Shown piece after piece: positions 33,953 through 42,900 of a stretch of 64,000 bases of DNA; within the stretch, counting starts at the first letter, position 1; each line of letters begins with the position of its first letter. Source of the DNA: Lonepinella koalarum (lineage in GTDB: Bacteria; Pseudomonadota; Gammaproteobacteria; Enterobacterales; Pasteurellaceae); NCBI RefSeq assembly GCF_042926695.1, contig NZ_CP170642.1:2232001-2296000 (forward strand), given 5' to 3'. The notes under the pieces are model-generated. The model was not told the DNA's origin. It ran no database searches and saw only the letters and a program-made list of their open reading frames with translations. The position numbers and the translations under genes were made by a program.

Positions 33953-34951
33953 TCAATCGCCTAACTCAAAATCCCCCAATTCCGCTTCCAATTGCCCCAC
34001 GGTTGGCAAACTGCTTTGCAAGTTTTCAGGTAAATGACGTACTAACTCATATTCCGCCACGCCAATCGGTTTATCAATGCCCGATAAAGCATATTCTGCC
34101 ACCAAGCGATTTTGCGTACGGCACAGCAACAAGCCAATAGTCGGATTATCATCGTCTGCTTTAAGTTGTGCATCAACGGCGGCTAAATAGAAATTTAATT
34201 GCCCCGCGTGTTCGGGCTTAAATGCCGTGGCTTTTAGCTCTACCACAACATAGCTTTTTAGGCGAGTATGATAAAACAGCAAATCAATAAAAAATTCATC
34301 ACCATTGACTTCTAGGCGATATTGTCGCCCAATATAGGCAAATCCGCTACCCAGTTCAAGTAAAAAACGGGTAACGTGACGCACTAAGGCATCTTCAATT
34401 TCACGCTCCTGAGCATCTTCGCCCAAGCCTAAAAAATCAAATAGATAGGGGTCTTTTAAGGTTTCTTGGGCTAAGGTAGAATAAATATCAGGCAAGCGTT
34501 GGTGCAAATTATTTTTAATCTGCACTTCCAAAGTGGTACGAGACCAATGCTCGCTCAAGGCTTTTTGTACATAAAACAAACGTTCATCAGCCGATTTTAA
34601 GCGAGTAATGATTAAAACATTATGTCCCCAAGGCAATTGTCCAACAGCTTGTTGGACAAATTCAAAATCTGTCCACGTTTCGGCAAAAGCTCGCATATAC
34701 ATCAAGTTTGCTCGTGAAAACCCTTTCATATCAGGAAAGGCTTCTCGTAAATCACGTCCTAAGCGGTCAATGACTTTGCTGCCCCAGCCTTGCTGTGCTT
34801 GACGCTCTAAAATCTCACGCCCAATTTGCCAATACAAACAAACCAGTTCGGTATTAACTGCCAACACCGCTTTATGCCGTGCTTGGGCGACTCGTTGTTT
34901 AATTTCGGCAAGCCATTGGGTGTAATCGCTGGGTAAGGTGTTGTTATCCAT
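33953..34951 (-). CDS. PDDEXK-family nuclease of the YhcG/DUF1016 type
   Basis: A 332-residue protein. The N-terminal DUF1016 helical domain is seen (AVLAVNTELVCLYWQIGREI, then GWGSKVIDRLGRDLREAFPD) and the C-terminal PD-(D/E)XK core contains GDEFFIDLLFYHTRLKSYVV and VELKATAFKPEHAGQLNFYL, with D..ELK as the metal site. The family is found with restriction-modification and defence genes but its target is not settled. The start MDNNTLPSDY at 34951 is preferred; an ATG at 34999 would add 16 residues of unusual composition. It neighbours the Fic gene on the same strand. Confidence 0.87.
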   Translation of the reverse strand: MDNNTLPSDYTQWLAEIKQRVAQARHKAVLAVNTELVCLYWQIGREILERQAQQGWGSKVIDRLGRDLREAFPDMKGFSRANLMYMRAFAETWTDFEFVQQAVGQLPWGHNVLIITRLKSADERLFYVQKALSEHWSRTTLEVQIKNNLHQRLPDIYSTLAQETLKDPYLFDFLGLGEDAQEREIEDALVRHVTRFLLELGSGFAYIGRQYRLEVNGDEFFIDLLFYHTRLKSYVVVELKATAFKPEHAGQLNFYLAAVDAQLKADDDNPTIGLLLCRTQNRLVAEYALSGIDKPIGVAEYELVRHLPENLQSSLPTVGQLEAELGDFELGD

Positions 34952-35034
34952 ATTATTTTCAACTGTATGATGCCAAAAGGAAATGGTATGTAAACACATT
35001 ATAAGGCGAATAATTTAAGCAAGTCAATTAACTA

Positions 35035-35310
35035 CTACCCCACCAACCCCTGCTCCTTTAACGCTGCCTGAACGCCCTTATCCTGCTCCACTCGAATAAA
35101 ATAGTCGTCCAAAATGGCGATGTTTTGGCTAAGCGTCCAGTCGCCATCGGTCAACAGTGGCACTGTGCCTTGTGGATTGAGTGCCAAAAAGGCAGGCGAT
35201 TTTTGCTCGCCACGTTCCAATCGCACCGCTTCAAAATCAGCCTTTGTCCAGTGCAAGGCAACGTGTGGAACGAGTGGGCAAGCCCCTTGTAGGTAGTAGA
35301 GTTTTAGCAT
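35035..35310 (-). pseudogene. Glutathione S-transferase with large internal deletion
   Basis: The 91 residues start like a GST thioredoxin domain (MLKLYYLQGACPLVPHVALH, then LNPQGTVPLLTDGDWTLSQN with the conserved Pro) but after about residue 68 jump to what looks like the extreme C-terminus (RVEQDKGVQAALKEQGL). A normal enzyme of this group has about 200 residues, so some 110 residues covering most of the helical domain are gone without loss of frame. Catalysis is unlikely. It is divergent from a TetR gene, a common pairing. Confidence 0.75.
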
Positions 35311-35512
35311 GATGCGTCTCCTTGCGGTTAGGTATAATATAGCACAATTGTGGCAAAATCACAGGTTACAAAAGTTTGTGTGGCATTGGACATAGCATTT
35401 CCCCTAGGGTTTGAAGTATAATGAGCGGTATAGTGAAACATCAGCAAGATAGTCAGTAAACCGAACGGTATATATGGAATACACTAATCGGTATACTTTG
35501 GCAAGGGGAATT

Positions 35513-36046
35513 ATGGATTTACGGCAAAAAATCATTGCAACCGCCTTTAACTTGTTTTATGAACAGGGGTTTCATGCTTGTGGGGTGGAGTTGTTGGCAA
35601 GTCAGGCTGGCACGACCAAACGCACGCTCTACGCCCATTTTGGCAGTAAAGACGGCTTGATTGCTGCCGTTTTGGATTATCGCCACGAGCAGTTTTTCGC
35701 CCTTGTGGAGCAGGCTTTGCAAGGGGTGAGCGGTGCATACAGCGAAACGGCGTATCTGGATTTTATCCGTGCGTGGACACACTCGCCCGAGTTTCACGGC
35801 TGTTTATTTATCAATGCCTGTGCCGAGTTTTCCGACCCTAACTCGCCATTTTATCAACAAGCTAGCCAGCACAAACGCCAAGTGCGAGAATTGTTGTATC
35901 AGCATTTTGTGGCTGATAATAGTATAGACGCACAGCAAGCGAAAATAGCAGCGGATAGGGCTTTTATTTTTGGCGAAGGGCTGATTGTGGCTGTCCAGAC
36001 GGGGCAGGGGGAGTTGGTGGGATATTTTGGACAGGCTGAACATTGA
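35513..36046 (+). CDS. TetR/AcrR-family repressor
   Basis: A 177-residue repressor. The N-terminal helix-turn-helix is IIATAFNLFYEQGFHACGVE, then LLASQAGTTKRTLYAHFGSK (about 6-47); the C-terminal ligand domain has CLFINACAEFSDPNSPFY. The ATG at 35513 has AGGGGAA upstream; a start at 35474 would overlap the promoter. A dyad ACCGAACGGT (35460-35469) followed by a CGGTATA repeat in the gap to the divergent GST remnant is a possible operator. Its original target was likely the GST gene. Confidence 0.85.
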   Translation: MDLRQKIIATAFNLFYEQGFHACGVELLASQAGTTKRTLYAHFGSKDGLIAAVLDYRHEQFFALVEQALQGVSGAYSETAYLDFIRAWTHSPEFHGCLFINACAEFSDPNSPFYQQASQHKRQVRELLYQHFVADNSIDAQQAKIAADRAFIFGEGLIVAVQTGQGELVGYFGQAEH

Positions 36047-36145
36047 GACTATTAGGCAAATAAACAATAACACTGCGGTCATCAATAAAGCAAAAATAGA
36101 AGTCGTCTTTAATTTTTGATTCAATTGCATAATACGTAGCGTATC

Positions 36146-36311
36146 CCTTACCCTCCAGCTGGTTCTAATCCGATTATCGTGATGCTTGGCGGTGTAGGCT
36201 GGTCATTTTTATGGTTTCCAAGCTTGTTTGGGGGAGATTGTTTTGGTGCTGGTTGCCTTGCTATACAACAACTTGGCACAAAGTAAGCGTTATCCAAATT
36301 ATTGGATTTAG
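36146..36311 (+). pseudogene. C-terminal remnant of an HPP-family membrane protein
   Basis: One frame gives PYPPAGSNPIIVMLGGVGWS and FLWFPSLFGGD, typical of the last membrane segments of HPP-family proteins. After a shift near 36236 another frame continues VLVLVALLYNNLAQSKRYPN and YW before a stop at 36311. Nothing upstream encodes the rest. This is a relict in the 274-bp gap after the TetR gene. Confidence 0.7.
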
Positions 36312-36320
36312 ATAGATGCT

Positions 36321-36695
36321 TTATTTTTCTAAATATTTTGTGACATACTCCCTTAACGCTGCAATTTCCAGTTTCGCTTTATCGGATAACACTTTGTTAT
36401 CCCGCAATATTTGTGCGGAACGCGCATCAATATAGCGTAAATAATCAGGGTTTTGGGTTTGCTCAAATTGCTGTTTAGCGAAATACATTTCCCGAAAATC
36501 TTTATTGGCTTGGGAAAGTAATATTTTTTGTCCGAGCAACACAAACACCGCAAATCCCAATACAATCACTGAACCATAACCGTTGGTTGGGTAATGCAAA
36601 ATACCTGCCAAAATAAAAAGTGCGGTGATAAATTTGGAAGAATTTTTGATGTAGGTTTCAGATGGTGGTGATTGCAGTAATTGTTTAATATTCAT
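36321..36695 (-). CDS. Small two-segment membrane protein of unknown function
   Basis: A 124-residue protein with two hydrophobic helices (FITALFILAGILHY and VIVLGFAVFVLLGQKILL) followed by a charged helical tail (about 65-124, likely cytoplasmic, e.g. LRDNKVLSDKAKLEIAALREY). I do not recognise a named family. A decayed copy of its C-terminus lies at 23443-23522, so the gene has been duplicated or moved within this chromosome. A DNA uptake sequence lies inside the gene near 36619. Confidence 0.65.
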   Translation of the reverse strand: MNIKQLLQSPPSETYIKNSSKFITALFILAGILHYPTNGYGSVIVLGFAVFVLLGQKILLSQANKDFREMYFAKQQFEQTQNPDYLRYIDARSAQILRDNKVLSDKAKLEIAALREYVTKYLEK

Positions 36696-36898
36696 AATAG
36701 TCCATTGATCAAATTGCGGTAAAAAATCACCGCAAATTGATTATGCTCATTCAAATCAGGCCCCCATCTGAACCGCCTTTGCGACTTGGCATTTTTAGCT
36801 AAATTTTGCCTGTCTGAGCGAAGCGAGTTCAAAATTTAGCGTAAAGAAAATGCCAAACGAGCAAAGAACAGCGGTGAAGCTGGGGTGTGTTTTCTTTG

Positions 36899-36930
36899 TT
36901 ACTTTCTTTTGCACAAGCAAAAGAAAGTAA
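36899..36930 (-). terminator. Hairpin terminator of the mannose PTS operon
   Basis: A perfect 14-bp stem, TTACTTTCTTTTGC and GCAAAAGAAAGTAA around ACAA, lies just downstream of manZ. The stretch before it (36780-36898) looks like an intergenic repeat of the kind often seen in Haemophilus with this hairpin. Confidence 0.65.
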
Positions 36931-36935
36931 GAAAA

Positions 36936-37763
36936 TCACGCTAAGATACCAAAATGATACCCCAAAATCCCCACCCCAAACAAGGCAAAGATGATATACA
37001 TCGCATTAATTTTACGGCGTAATAACGCCATACAAATAAAGGTCAACACTAGTGCGGCTAAGCCCGGTAAAAGATCGTTTAGCACGCTTTGCACGGTGGT
37101 CACCACTTCTTCACCTGCTTGGTTGGTGTAGCGTGACAACTCTAATGGAATATTAATACTGGTCCATTTTGATACCAGCGATCCCATCACAAAGAGACCG
37201 AGAATAGATGCTCCTTGGGTCACTTTTTGTAAACGACCGCCTCCCATATCGCCGACGATTTCTGTTCCTTTTTGATAACCATATTTGAATCCATACCAAC
37301 GGGTTGCTGCACGAGCAAGATTGATTAATACGAAGAATAATAATGGACCCAGTAAGCTACCACTAATAGCTAAACCCGCCCCAAGAGCTGCAAGCACTGG
37401 ACGTAATGTTCCCCAGAAAATTGGATCGCCCACACCAGCTAAAGGTCCCATCAGACCCACTTTCACACCACTAATGGCGGCATCATCAATTTCTGCACCA
37501 TTGGCACGTTCTTGTTCCATAGCAGCAGTCACGCCCATAATAGCGGAACCCACCCAAGGTTGGGTGTTAAAAAATTCAAGGTGGCGTTTTAAGGCGGCAG
37601 CTTGATCATCTTTGTTGCTATAAAGGCGTTTAATCGCTGGGATCATCGACACACAAAAGCCCATGGATTGCATCCGTTCAAAGTTGAACGATCCTAGTAA
37701 AAAGGTAGAACGCCAGTAAGTTGCTCGAATATCTGCTGGGGTTAATTGTTTTTTCTCAGACAT
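36936..37763 (-). CDS. manZ: PTS mannose-family transporter subunit IID (ManZ)
   Basis: A 275-residue membrane subunit of the mannose/glucosamine phosphotransferase permease. Family landmarks are MQSMGFCVSMIPAIKRLYSN, the segment TQPWVGSAIMGVTAAMEQER (about 49-69), VKVGLMGPLAGVGDPIFWGT (about 86-105) and C-terminal membrane helices. It is the third gene of manXYZ, 14 bp behind manY. Confidence 0.95.
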   Translation of the reverse strand: MSEKKQLTPADIRATYWRSTFLLGSFNFERMQSMGFCVSMIPAIKRLYSNKDDQAAALKRHLEFFNTQPWVGSAIMGVTAAMEQERANGAEIDDAAISGVKVGLMGPLAGVGDPIFWGTLRPVLAALGAGLAISGSLLGPLLFFVLINLARAATRWYGFKYGYQKGTEIVGDMGGGRLQKVTQGASILGLFVMGSLVSKWTSINIPLELSRYTNQAGEEVVTTVQSVLNDLLPGLAALVLTFICMALLRRKINAMYIIFALFGVGILGYHFGILA

Positions 37764-37777
37764 GTTAAAATTCCTTC

Positions 37778-38575
37778 TTATAGACCTTCAAGTTCATCGT
37801 CGGCAAGCTCTCTTTTGTTGTTGCTTGCAACCGCTTGTGATTGGTTAAATTGTGGGTTGAGCTGAATATAAATTAACGCTAAACACGCCCCTAAGAAACC
37901 CAATCCTACTAAATTGTAATTGGAGAAAGAAGCAATCACAAAACCGATAAAGAAGAATGGCATTAATGCTCCCGCTCTCATCATATTGATTACCATTGCA
38001 TAACCGACCACCACGATAAAGCCACCGGCAATTTGCAAACCACGAGTTACCACTTCAGGAATTGCATCTAAAGCAGCGGTTACGGTATCAGTGCCTGCCA
38101 CTAAGGCGACCGCTAACGTGGGAATCGCCACCCGTAATGCTTGTAAGGAAAGCCCAGTGAAGTGACAAAGTTCAATCCCGCGGAAGTTGGCTTTTTCGGC
38201 ATAATCATCCGCTTTATGCTGTAAGAAAATGGTTAAGGTTCGTACGAAAATAGTTAACACTTGTCCAGCCGCAGCGACAGGAATGGCAATGGCAATTGCT
38301 GTGCCTTTATCTTGCCCTCCTTTAATCACCAGAATGGCAGCAATCACTGATGCTAAAGCAGCATCAGGTGCCATAGCGGCGCCTACATTCATCCAACCGA
38401 GGGCTAACATTTCCAATGTCCCCCCTACGATTACGCCTGTTTGTAAATCACCTAATACCCAACCAATAAGTGTACAGGCTACTAATGGGCGGTGGGTTTG
38501 ACGTTCGTCTAATACGGATCCCATACCGCACACTGCAGCAACCAGGGTCACTAAAATAATTTCAATTGTAGTCAT
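37778..38575 (-). CDS. manY: PTS mannose-family transporter subunit IIC (ManY)
   Basis: A 265-residue sugar-channel subunit with multiple membrane spans. Landmarks are DERQTHRPLVACTLIGWVLG (about 24-43), TGVIVGGTLEMLALGWMNVG (about 47-66) and APDAALASVIAAILVI. It sits between manX and manZ on the same strand, 9 bp behind manX. Confidence 0.95.
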   Translation of the reverse strand: MTTIEIILVTLVAAVCGMGSVLDERQTHRPLVACTLIGWVLGDLQTGVIVGGTLEMLALGWMNVGAAMAPDAALASVIAAILVIKGGQDKGTAIAIAIPVAAAGQVLTIFVRTLTIFLQHKADDYAEKANFRGIELCHFTGLSLQALRVAIPTLAVALVAGTDTVTAALDAIPEVVTRGLQIAGGFIVVVGYAMVINMMRAGALMPFFFIGFVIASFSNYNLVGLGFLGACLALIYIQLNPQFNQSQAVASNNKRELADDELEGL

Positions 38576-38584
38576 AATATTTCC

Positions 38585-39547
38585 TTAGAATTGAAGTGCA
38601 TTTAATTTTGCTTTGGTAATCTCGACTTTTGAGCTAGTAGCAACCTGTTGCATGGTCAACTCTACCCCTAAATCGATCAATTTTTTGAAAGCCTCTACAT
38701 CTGCTTTGCTGACGGTTACTGCTTCTGAAAGCTGTTTATTACCGTCTTTGTAAGTCATTCCACCTACATTGACTTTGTTAATTTTCACTCCCCCTTCAAT
38801 TAAACGTACAATATCAGCAGGATTAGTAACTAACCATAAAATATTTTTTCCAGTGTATTTGGGGTTGTGATACACCTTAATGGCTTTTTCCACCGGAATC
38901 ACATAGCCTTTTAAGCCTGATGGCACAATTTGTAGTAACAATTCACGGCGTAAATCATCTTTCGCCACCTCATCATTAACAGCAAAAATCGCTTCACACT
39001 TCACTGCTTTCGCCCAAGATGTTGCCACTTGACCATGAATTAAACGGCTATCAATTCGCAACAAGGAAATATTTAAATTACCATTGAGATGAGTTGATGG
39101 TTTTTCGGTTTGAATGGGAGTGGGATTGGTCGATTTGACTGGTATTGCTTTCGCTTCAGGGTTGCGGAAAGATTTTACTGCTTGCACACCGACTTCTTTT
39201 GCCGTTTCTACCAATTCTGCAAGAGAACAGCTGTCTTTCGCATCAAGACATTCGAGCAACATTGGCAAACTAATGCCTGTCACAATATCAGTATGAGGTC
39301 GTTCTGTTGCCAGCCGAGCTGCGGCGTTATAAGGACTACCCCCGAATAAATCCACTAGGAATAAAACGGGTTCATTTTCTGGTAAATTGGCAATAATGGC
39401 TTGATATTTTACCATTAAATCATCACCTCCTTCACCGGGGAGGAAAGTAACAACATGGGTATTTTCATCTTCACCGAAAACCATTGCCGCTGAGTTGACG
39501 ATTTCTGCAGAAAATTTACCGTGTGTTGCAACGATAAGATGAGTCAT
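38585..39547 (-). CDS. manX: PTS mannose-family subunit IIAB (ManX)
   Basis: A 320-residue two-domain phosphotransfer protein. The IIA domain (1-135) has its phospho-histidine in IVATHGKFSAEIVNSA (His about 9) and LFLVDLFGGSPYNAAA. After a linker rich in Pro and Thr comes the IIB domain with the second phospho-histidine in LLRIDSRLIHGQVATSWAKA (His about 175). It takes phosphate from HPr and passes it to incoming mannose, glucose or aminosugars. It is the first gene of the operon, 106 bp downstream of a perfect CRP site. Confidence 0.96.
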   Translation of the reverse strand: MTHLIVATHGKFSAEIVNSAAMVFGEDENTHVVTFLPGEGGDDLMVKYQAIIANLPENEPVLFLVDLFGGSPYNAAARLATERPHTDIVTGISLPMLLECLDAKDSCSLAELVETAKEVGVQAVKSFRNPEAKAIPVKSTNPTPIQTEKPSTHLNGNLNISLLRIDSRLIHGQVATSWAKAVKCEAIFAVNDEVAKDDLRRELLLQIVPSGLKGYVIPVEKAIKVYHNPKYTGKNILWLVTNPADIVRLIEGGVKINKVNVGGMTYKDGNKQLSEAVTVSKADVEAFKKLIDLGVELTMQQVATSSKVEITKAKLNALQF

Positions 39548-39652
39548 TTTCAGATCTCCATAGGTTATTAAATAATTTTAAGCTGTAACGTTTCAGCTTG
39601 AGCATAATTTACACGTAATGATGTTTTTTGCAACAAATATATTTAGAAAAAG

Positions 39653-39668
39653 TGTGAACTAGATCACA
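39653..39668. promoter_or_regulatory. Predicted CRP-cAMP site upstream of manXYZ
   Basis: TGTGAACTAGATCACA is an exact match to TGTGA-N6-TCACA. It is centred about 113 bp upstream of the manX start, in the 219-bp gap between the AraC gene and manX. It predicts catabolite control of the mannose PTS. Confidence 0.8.
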
Positions 39669-39766
39669 AATTTAATAAAAAAACGACATTTCTTAAAAAT
39701 ATGAAGAGAGATAATTAAATATATTTATATTTTTATAGAAGAAATTTAGAAAATAATAGTTACTAA

Positions 39767-40642
39767 CTAAATTTCCTCACTTGGCGCACGCCCAAAATAC
39801 CGTTTATATTCCCGACTAAACTGGCTTGGACTTTCATAACCCACGTTATAGGCAATTTGGGAAATTGGGGCGGAGTGTTGTTGAATTTGGTGTTGCGCTT
39901 CAGTCAGACGCAGATTTTTTTGATATTGCAATGGACTTTGTTGGGTAATATGACGGAAATGTTGATAAAAGCCAGATATGCTCATACCGCACAAGCTGGC
40001 AAGCTGGGCAATATCCAACGGTTCGCTAAAATGCTGATTGAGCCAAGCCGTGGCTTTACTAATTCGTTCGGCGTGGCTACCCTGACGGCATAATTCACAC
40101 AGTTTATCGCCTTGTGGACTAGTGAGTAGATAGTAGTAAATTTCCTGCAAATACAAAGGGGCGAGTATGGTAATTTTTTGTTCAAAATTAGGGGCATAGA
40201 GCAACGTAAGCAGCCGTTCTAAGGCGTTAATCAGTTCTTGATTAGGATTAAATAAGGTCAGAAAATCTTGTGGCTGAATGCTATTATTTATTGGATTGTG
40301 CAAGTTTAATTGACTGGCAATACGAGCAACCATAACCAAATCAAACTGCAAGGACAGAGCAAAATACGGCTTATTTGGCGTAGCGTGATCGACCGTCATG
40401 GTTACAGGCGTATTCACAGGGCAAAGGCTCATATTATCTTGATTAAAGCGACAGCATTCGTTACCGATACATAGCTGGCGTTCGCCCATTAACATCATGC
40501 ACAAACTCGGCTGTTGGCGAAAACCGTTCATCATCTGCGGACTGTCTAAATGGTGCAAAAATAAACCATCTATCGGTGTTTGCCAAATGCTGTTTTTGGG
40601 ACAAATGGCAAGTAAGGCTTGGGTGATTTGAGCTGAGATCAT
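39767..40642 (-). CDS. AraC-family regulator with AraC_N-type N-terminal domain
   Basis: A 291-residue regulator. The N-terminal domain (LCMMLMGERQLCIGNECCRF about 47-66, FALSLQFDLVMVARIASQL) is of the type found in YqhC-like proteins that respond to aldehydes or other electrophiles. The C-terminal double helix-turn-helix has LDIAQLASLCGMSISGFYQH and ISQIAYNVGYESPSQFSREY (about 208-278). It lies downstream of the DMT gene on the same strand; 41 bp separate the two, so they may be co-transcribed. Its target is not known. Confidence 0.85.
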   Translation of the reverse strand: MISAQITQALLAICPKNSIWQTPIDGLFLHHLDSPQMMNGFRQQPSLCMMLMGERQLCIGNECCRFNQDNMSLCPVNTPVTMTVDHATPNKPYFALSLQFDLVMVARIASQLNLHNPINNSIQPQDFLTLFNPNQELINALERLLTLLYAPNFEQKITILAPLYLQEIYYYLLTSPQGDKLCELCRQGSHAERISKATAWLNQHFSEPLDIAQLASLCGMSISGFYQHFRHITQQSPLQYQKNLRLTEAQHQIQQHSAPISQIAYNVGYESPSQFSREYKRYFGRAPSEEI

Positions 40643-40683
40643 TTTGGGTTCTCTTATTTAAAAATTGTAGAATTGGGCAAATA

Positions 40684-41607
40684 TCAAGTCAAGCGAATAA
40701 TACCTACACCAACGAATACTGTCACTAAGCCGACAAGTTGCCCGATGATTAATGGCTTTTTAGATGCACCAAACCAGCCGAATTGATCCACGCATACGCT
40801 GCCGAGCAACATACCAAACAAGCCAAATAGCACGGTTTGCCCAGTACCGATATGGGGGACGAGTAAGGTGTTAGATGCCACAAATAACGCCCCCATCACG
40901 CCGCCGCACCATGCCCACAATGGTAGTTTAACGTGACGTAATTGACGGAAATTTCCCCATTCTTGGAGGTTTTTTAGGCTAATCCATGCCCCTAATGCTA
41001 ATAGTGAAGCGATAAGCGAAACCAGTGTTGCTTGCAAGGGCGAGCCTAATAATTGCCCTAATTGTCCATTGATTGCCGATTGACTTGCCACTGACATGCC
41101 TGCCAATATGCCAAACAGTCGCCACAACCACAATCCCTGAGCTTGTATTTGGCTGAATACGCCAGTTTTTAAGGCTGGTAAAGCGATCACCGCAAAACTA
41201 CCAACCAGTACCAGTAATGTCCCACACATTCGGCTGAATGCTAAGGCGTATTCTTGGCTGCCAAACCACGCAAAATGGTCTATCAACAAGCCCATCAACA
41301 CTTGCCCCAAGATAATCATCAGCGAAGTTTGCACACCACCAAGGTGAGGGAAAAGGATAATCGTGGTAGTTAAACCGACCACACCAAACACACCGCCCAG
41401 CCACACCCAAAACGGAGTATTTGTTGGAATATGCAAGCCTAAGCCATCATTGCCGAGTAGCAAGGCAAAAATAATCAAACACGCCACACCAAACGATACC
41501 ATTGAAGCCAATAAAGGCGAATGTAGGACAGTGCGTAAACGTGTATTAAACACGGTTTGCAAGGCAATGCCAAAGCCTGCCGAGATACCAAGAAGAATGT
41601 AGAGCAT
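40684..41607 (-). CDS. DMT-superfamily transporter (DUF606/YdcZ type, tandem repeat)
   Basis: A 307-residue protein with about ten hydrophobic segments and two homologous halves: GVQTSLMIILGQVLMGLLID in the first and GTGQTVLFGLFGMLLGSVCV in the second, each following a WxGG(V/M)xG element (WVWLGGVFGVVG and WAWCGGVMGALF). This matches the duplicated DUF606 inner-membrane family. The substrate is unknown. It is probably in one unit with the AraC gene that follows. Confidence 0.8.
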   Translation of the reverse strand: MLYILLGISAGFGIALQTVFNTRLRTVLHSPLLASMVSFGVACLIIFALLLGNDGLGLHIPTNTPFWVWLGGVFGVVGLTTTIILFPHLGGVQTSLMIILGQVLMGLLIDHFAWFGSQEYALAFSRMCGTLLVLVGSFAVIALPALKTGVFSQIQAQGLWLWRLFGILAGMSVASQSAINGQLGQLLGSPLQATLVSLIASLLALGAWISLKNLQEWGNFRQLRHVKLPLWAWCGGVMGALFVASNTLLVPHIGTGQTVLFGLFGMLLGSVCVDQFGWFGASKKPLIIGQLVGLVTVFVGVGIIRLT

Positions 41608-41837
41608 GGTTATCCTTATGGGGGAATTTGCATGGGAATATTGTGCACTATTTTAGCGAATTAGGCAAGATGGGTTGCGATATTTACAGTGCTGACTATT
41701 GTGTTTACATACACCCTCCTATAATCTGCCCGAAAATTTACCCAGTCTATGGCGAAACGGAAAGAAATTTTTGTTAAACTAGCGTTGCATTGATTATTTA
41801 TAAAATCCCAAACAAAGTACATCAATAGGAATTTATT

Positions 41838-42782
41838 ATGCAGCAATACAAAAGCCTACACCTTGTTCACCCCGATTACCTTGCCCCTATTCACGAGATC
41901 AACAACTTGGTCGAAACCAAGGGCTTGGCTGGCTTGGAAGAAATGTTTTCCAGTTTAGGCGAAGCTCATTGCGATGAACGTTGGCAAGCCCCAGCACAAG
42001 GCTCGCAACCTGCGGTGGATTTATGTGTATATAAGCCTAAAAACGCCAGAGGCAAACTGCCTGTGATTTATTACTGCCACGGTGGCGGTTATTTGGCAGG
42101 CAATGCAATGATGTATGCCGATATGTTTACTGATTTGGCAGAATGCCATAAAGCAGCAGTAGTGAGCGTGGAATATCGCCTTGCCCCACAAGCCCCATTT
42201 CCTGCCGATTTAAATGACGCATATCACGGTTTGGCGTATATTCATCAGCAGGCTGCTGAGTTCGGTTTGGATACAGATAAGCTGATTTTAATGGGCGAGA
42301 GTGCAGGAGGTGGCTTGACGGCACGGTTGGCATTATTGGTTCGTGACAAAGGCGAGTTTCACCCTGTTGGGCAGGTGTTGATTTATCCGATGTTGGACTG
42401 TCGCAGTGGCACGGAAAATTCACCCTATCATCAAGAATATGTGGGCGAATTTTTGTGGACGCACGAACTGAACCGTTTGGGTTGGGATACCTTGCGTGGC
42501 GGACAAGAACTTGACGAACAACAACTCGGCTATTTTTCGCCTAGCCTTGCCAAAAACTTAACTGGATTACCAAAAACTTTTATGATAGTAGGCAGCCTAG
42601 ATTTGTTTGTAAACGAAGATATAGATTATGCTAACCGTCTTATTCAAGCTGGCGTGCCGACTGATTTGTTGATGTTAAACGGTTGTATTCACGCTTTTGA
42701 CGCGTTAAACCCAACAGCCGAGCCGACACTGCGCTATATGGAAGCTCGCACTCGTGCGATTAATGAGATGTTGGCAAGGTAA
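41838..42782 (+). CDS. Alpha/beta hydrolase, HSL-type carboxylesterase
   Basis: A 314-residue cytoplasmic esterase/lipase of the hormone-sensitive lipase group. The oxyanion-hole motif HGGG is in YYCHGGGYLAGNAMMYADM (about 75-93), the nucleophile elbow is GESAGGG (about 154-160), and the catalytic Asp and His lie in MIVGSLDLFVNEDIDYANRL and LNGCIHAFDAL. Full length. It begins the + strand group of detoxification-like genes; codon usage looks somewhat more GC-rich than the housekeeping genes. A Neisseriaceae-like 10-mer, GCTGCCTGAA, lies just after its stop (42790-42799). Confidence 0.85.
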   Translation: MQQYKSLHLVHPDYLAPIHEINNLVETKGLAGLEEMFSSLGEAHCDERWQAPAQGSQPAVDLCVYKPKNARGKLPVIYYCHGGGYLAGNAMMYADMFTDLAECHKAAVVSVEYRLAPQAPFPADLNDAYHGLAYIHQQAAEFGLDTDKLILMGESAGGGLTARLALLVRDKGEFHPVGQVLIYPMLDCRSGTENSPYHQEYVGEFLWTHELNRLGWDTLRGGQELDEQQLGYFSPSLAKNLTGLPKTFMIVGSLDLFVNEDIDYANRLIQAGVPTDLLMLNGCIHAFDALNPTAEPTLRYMEARTRAINEMLAR

Positions 42783-42900
42783 GGGATACGCTGCCTGAAA
42801 AAATACACCAAAAAAGCCCGCACTTTGTCGGATTAGGCAAATATGTGGTTCTCTACTTACTACCACTAATCTATATATTCAATTTAAGAGGAATAATAAA

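Noticed and set aside
41198..41602. Open frames inside and opposite the DMT transporter gene
   Set aside because: Shadows of the hydrophobic coding frame; no independent signals.
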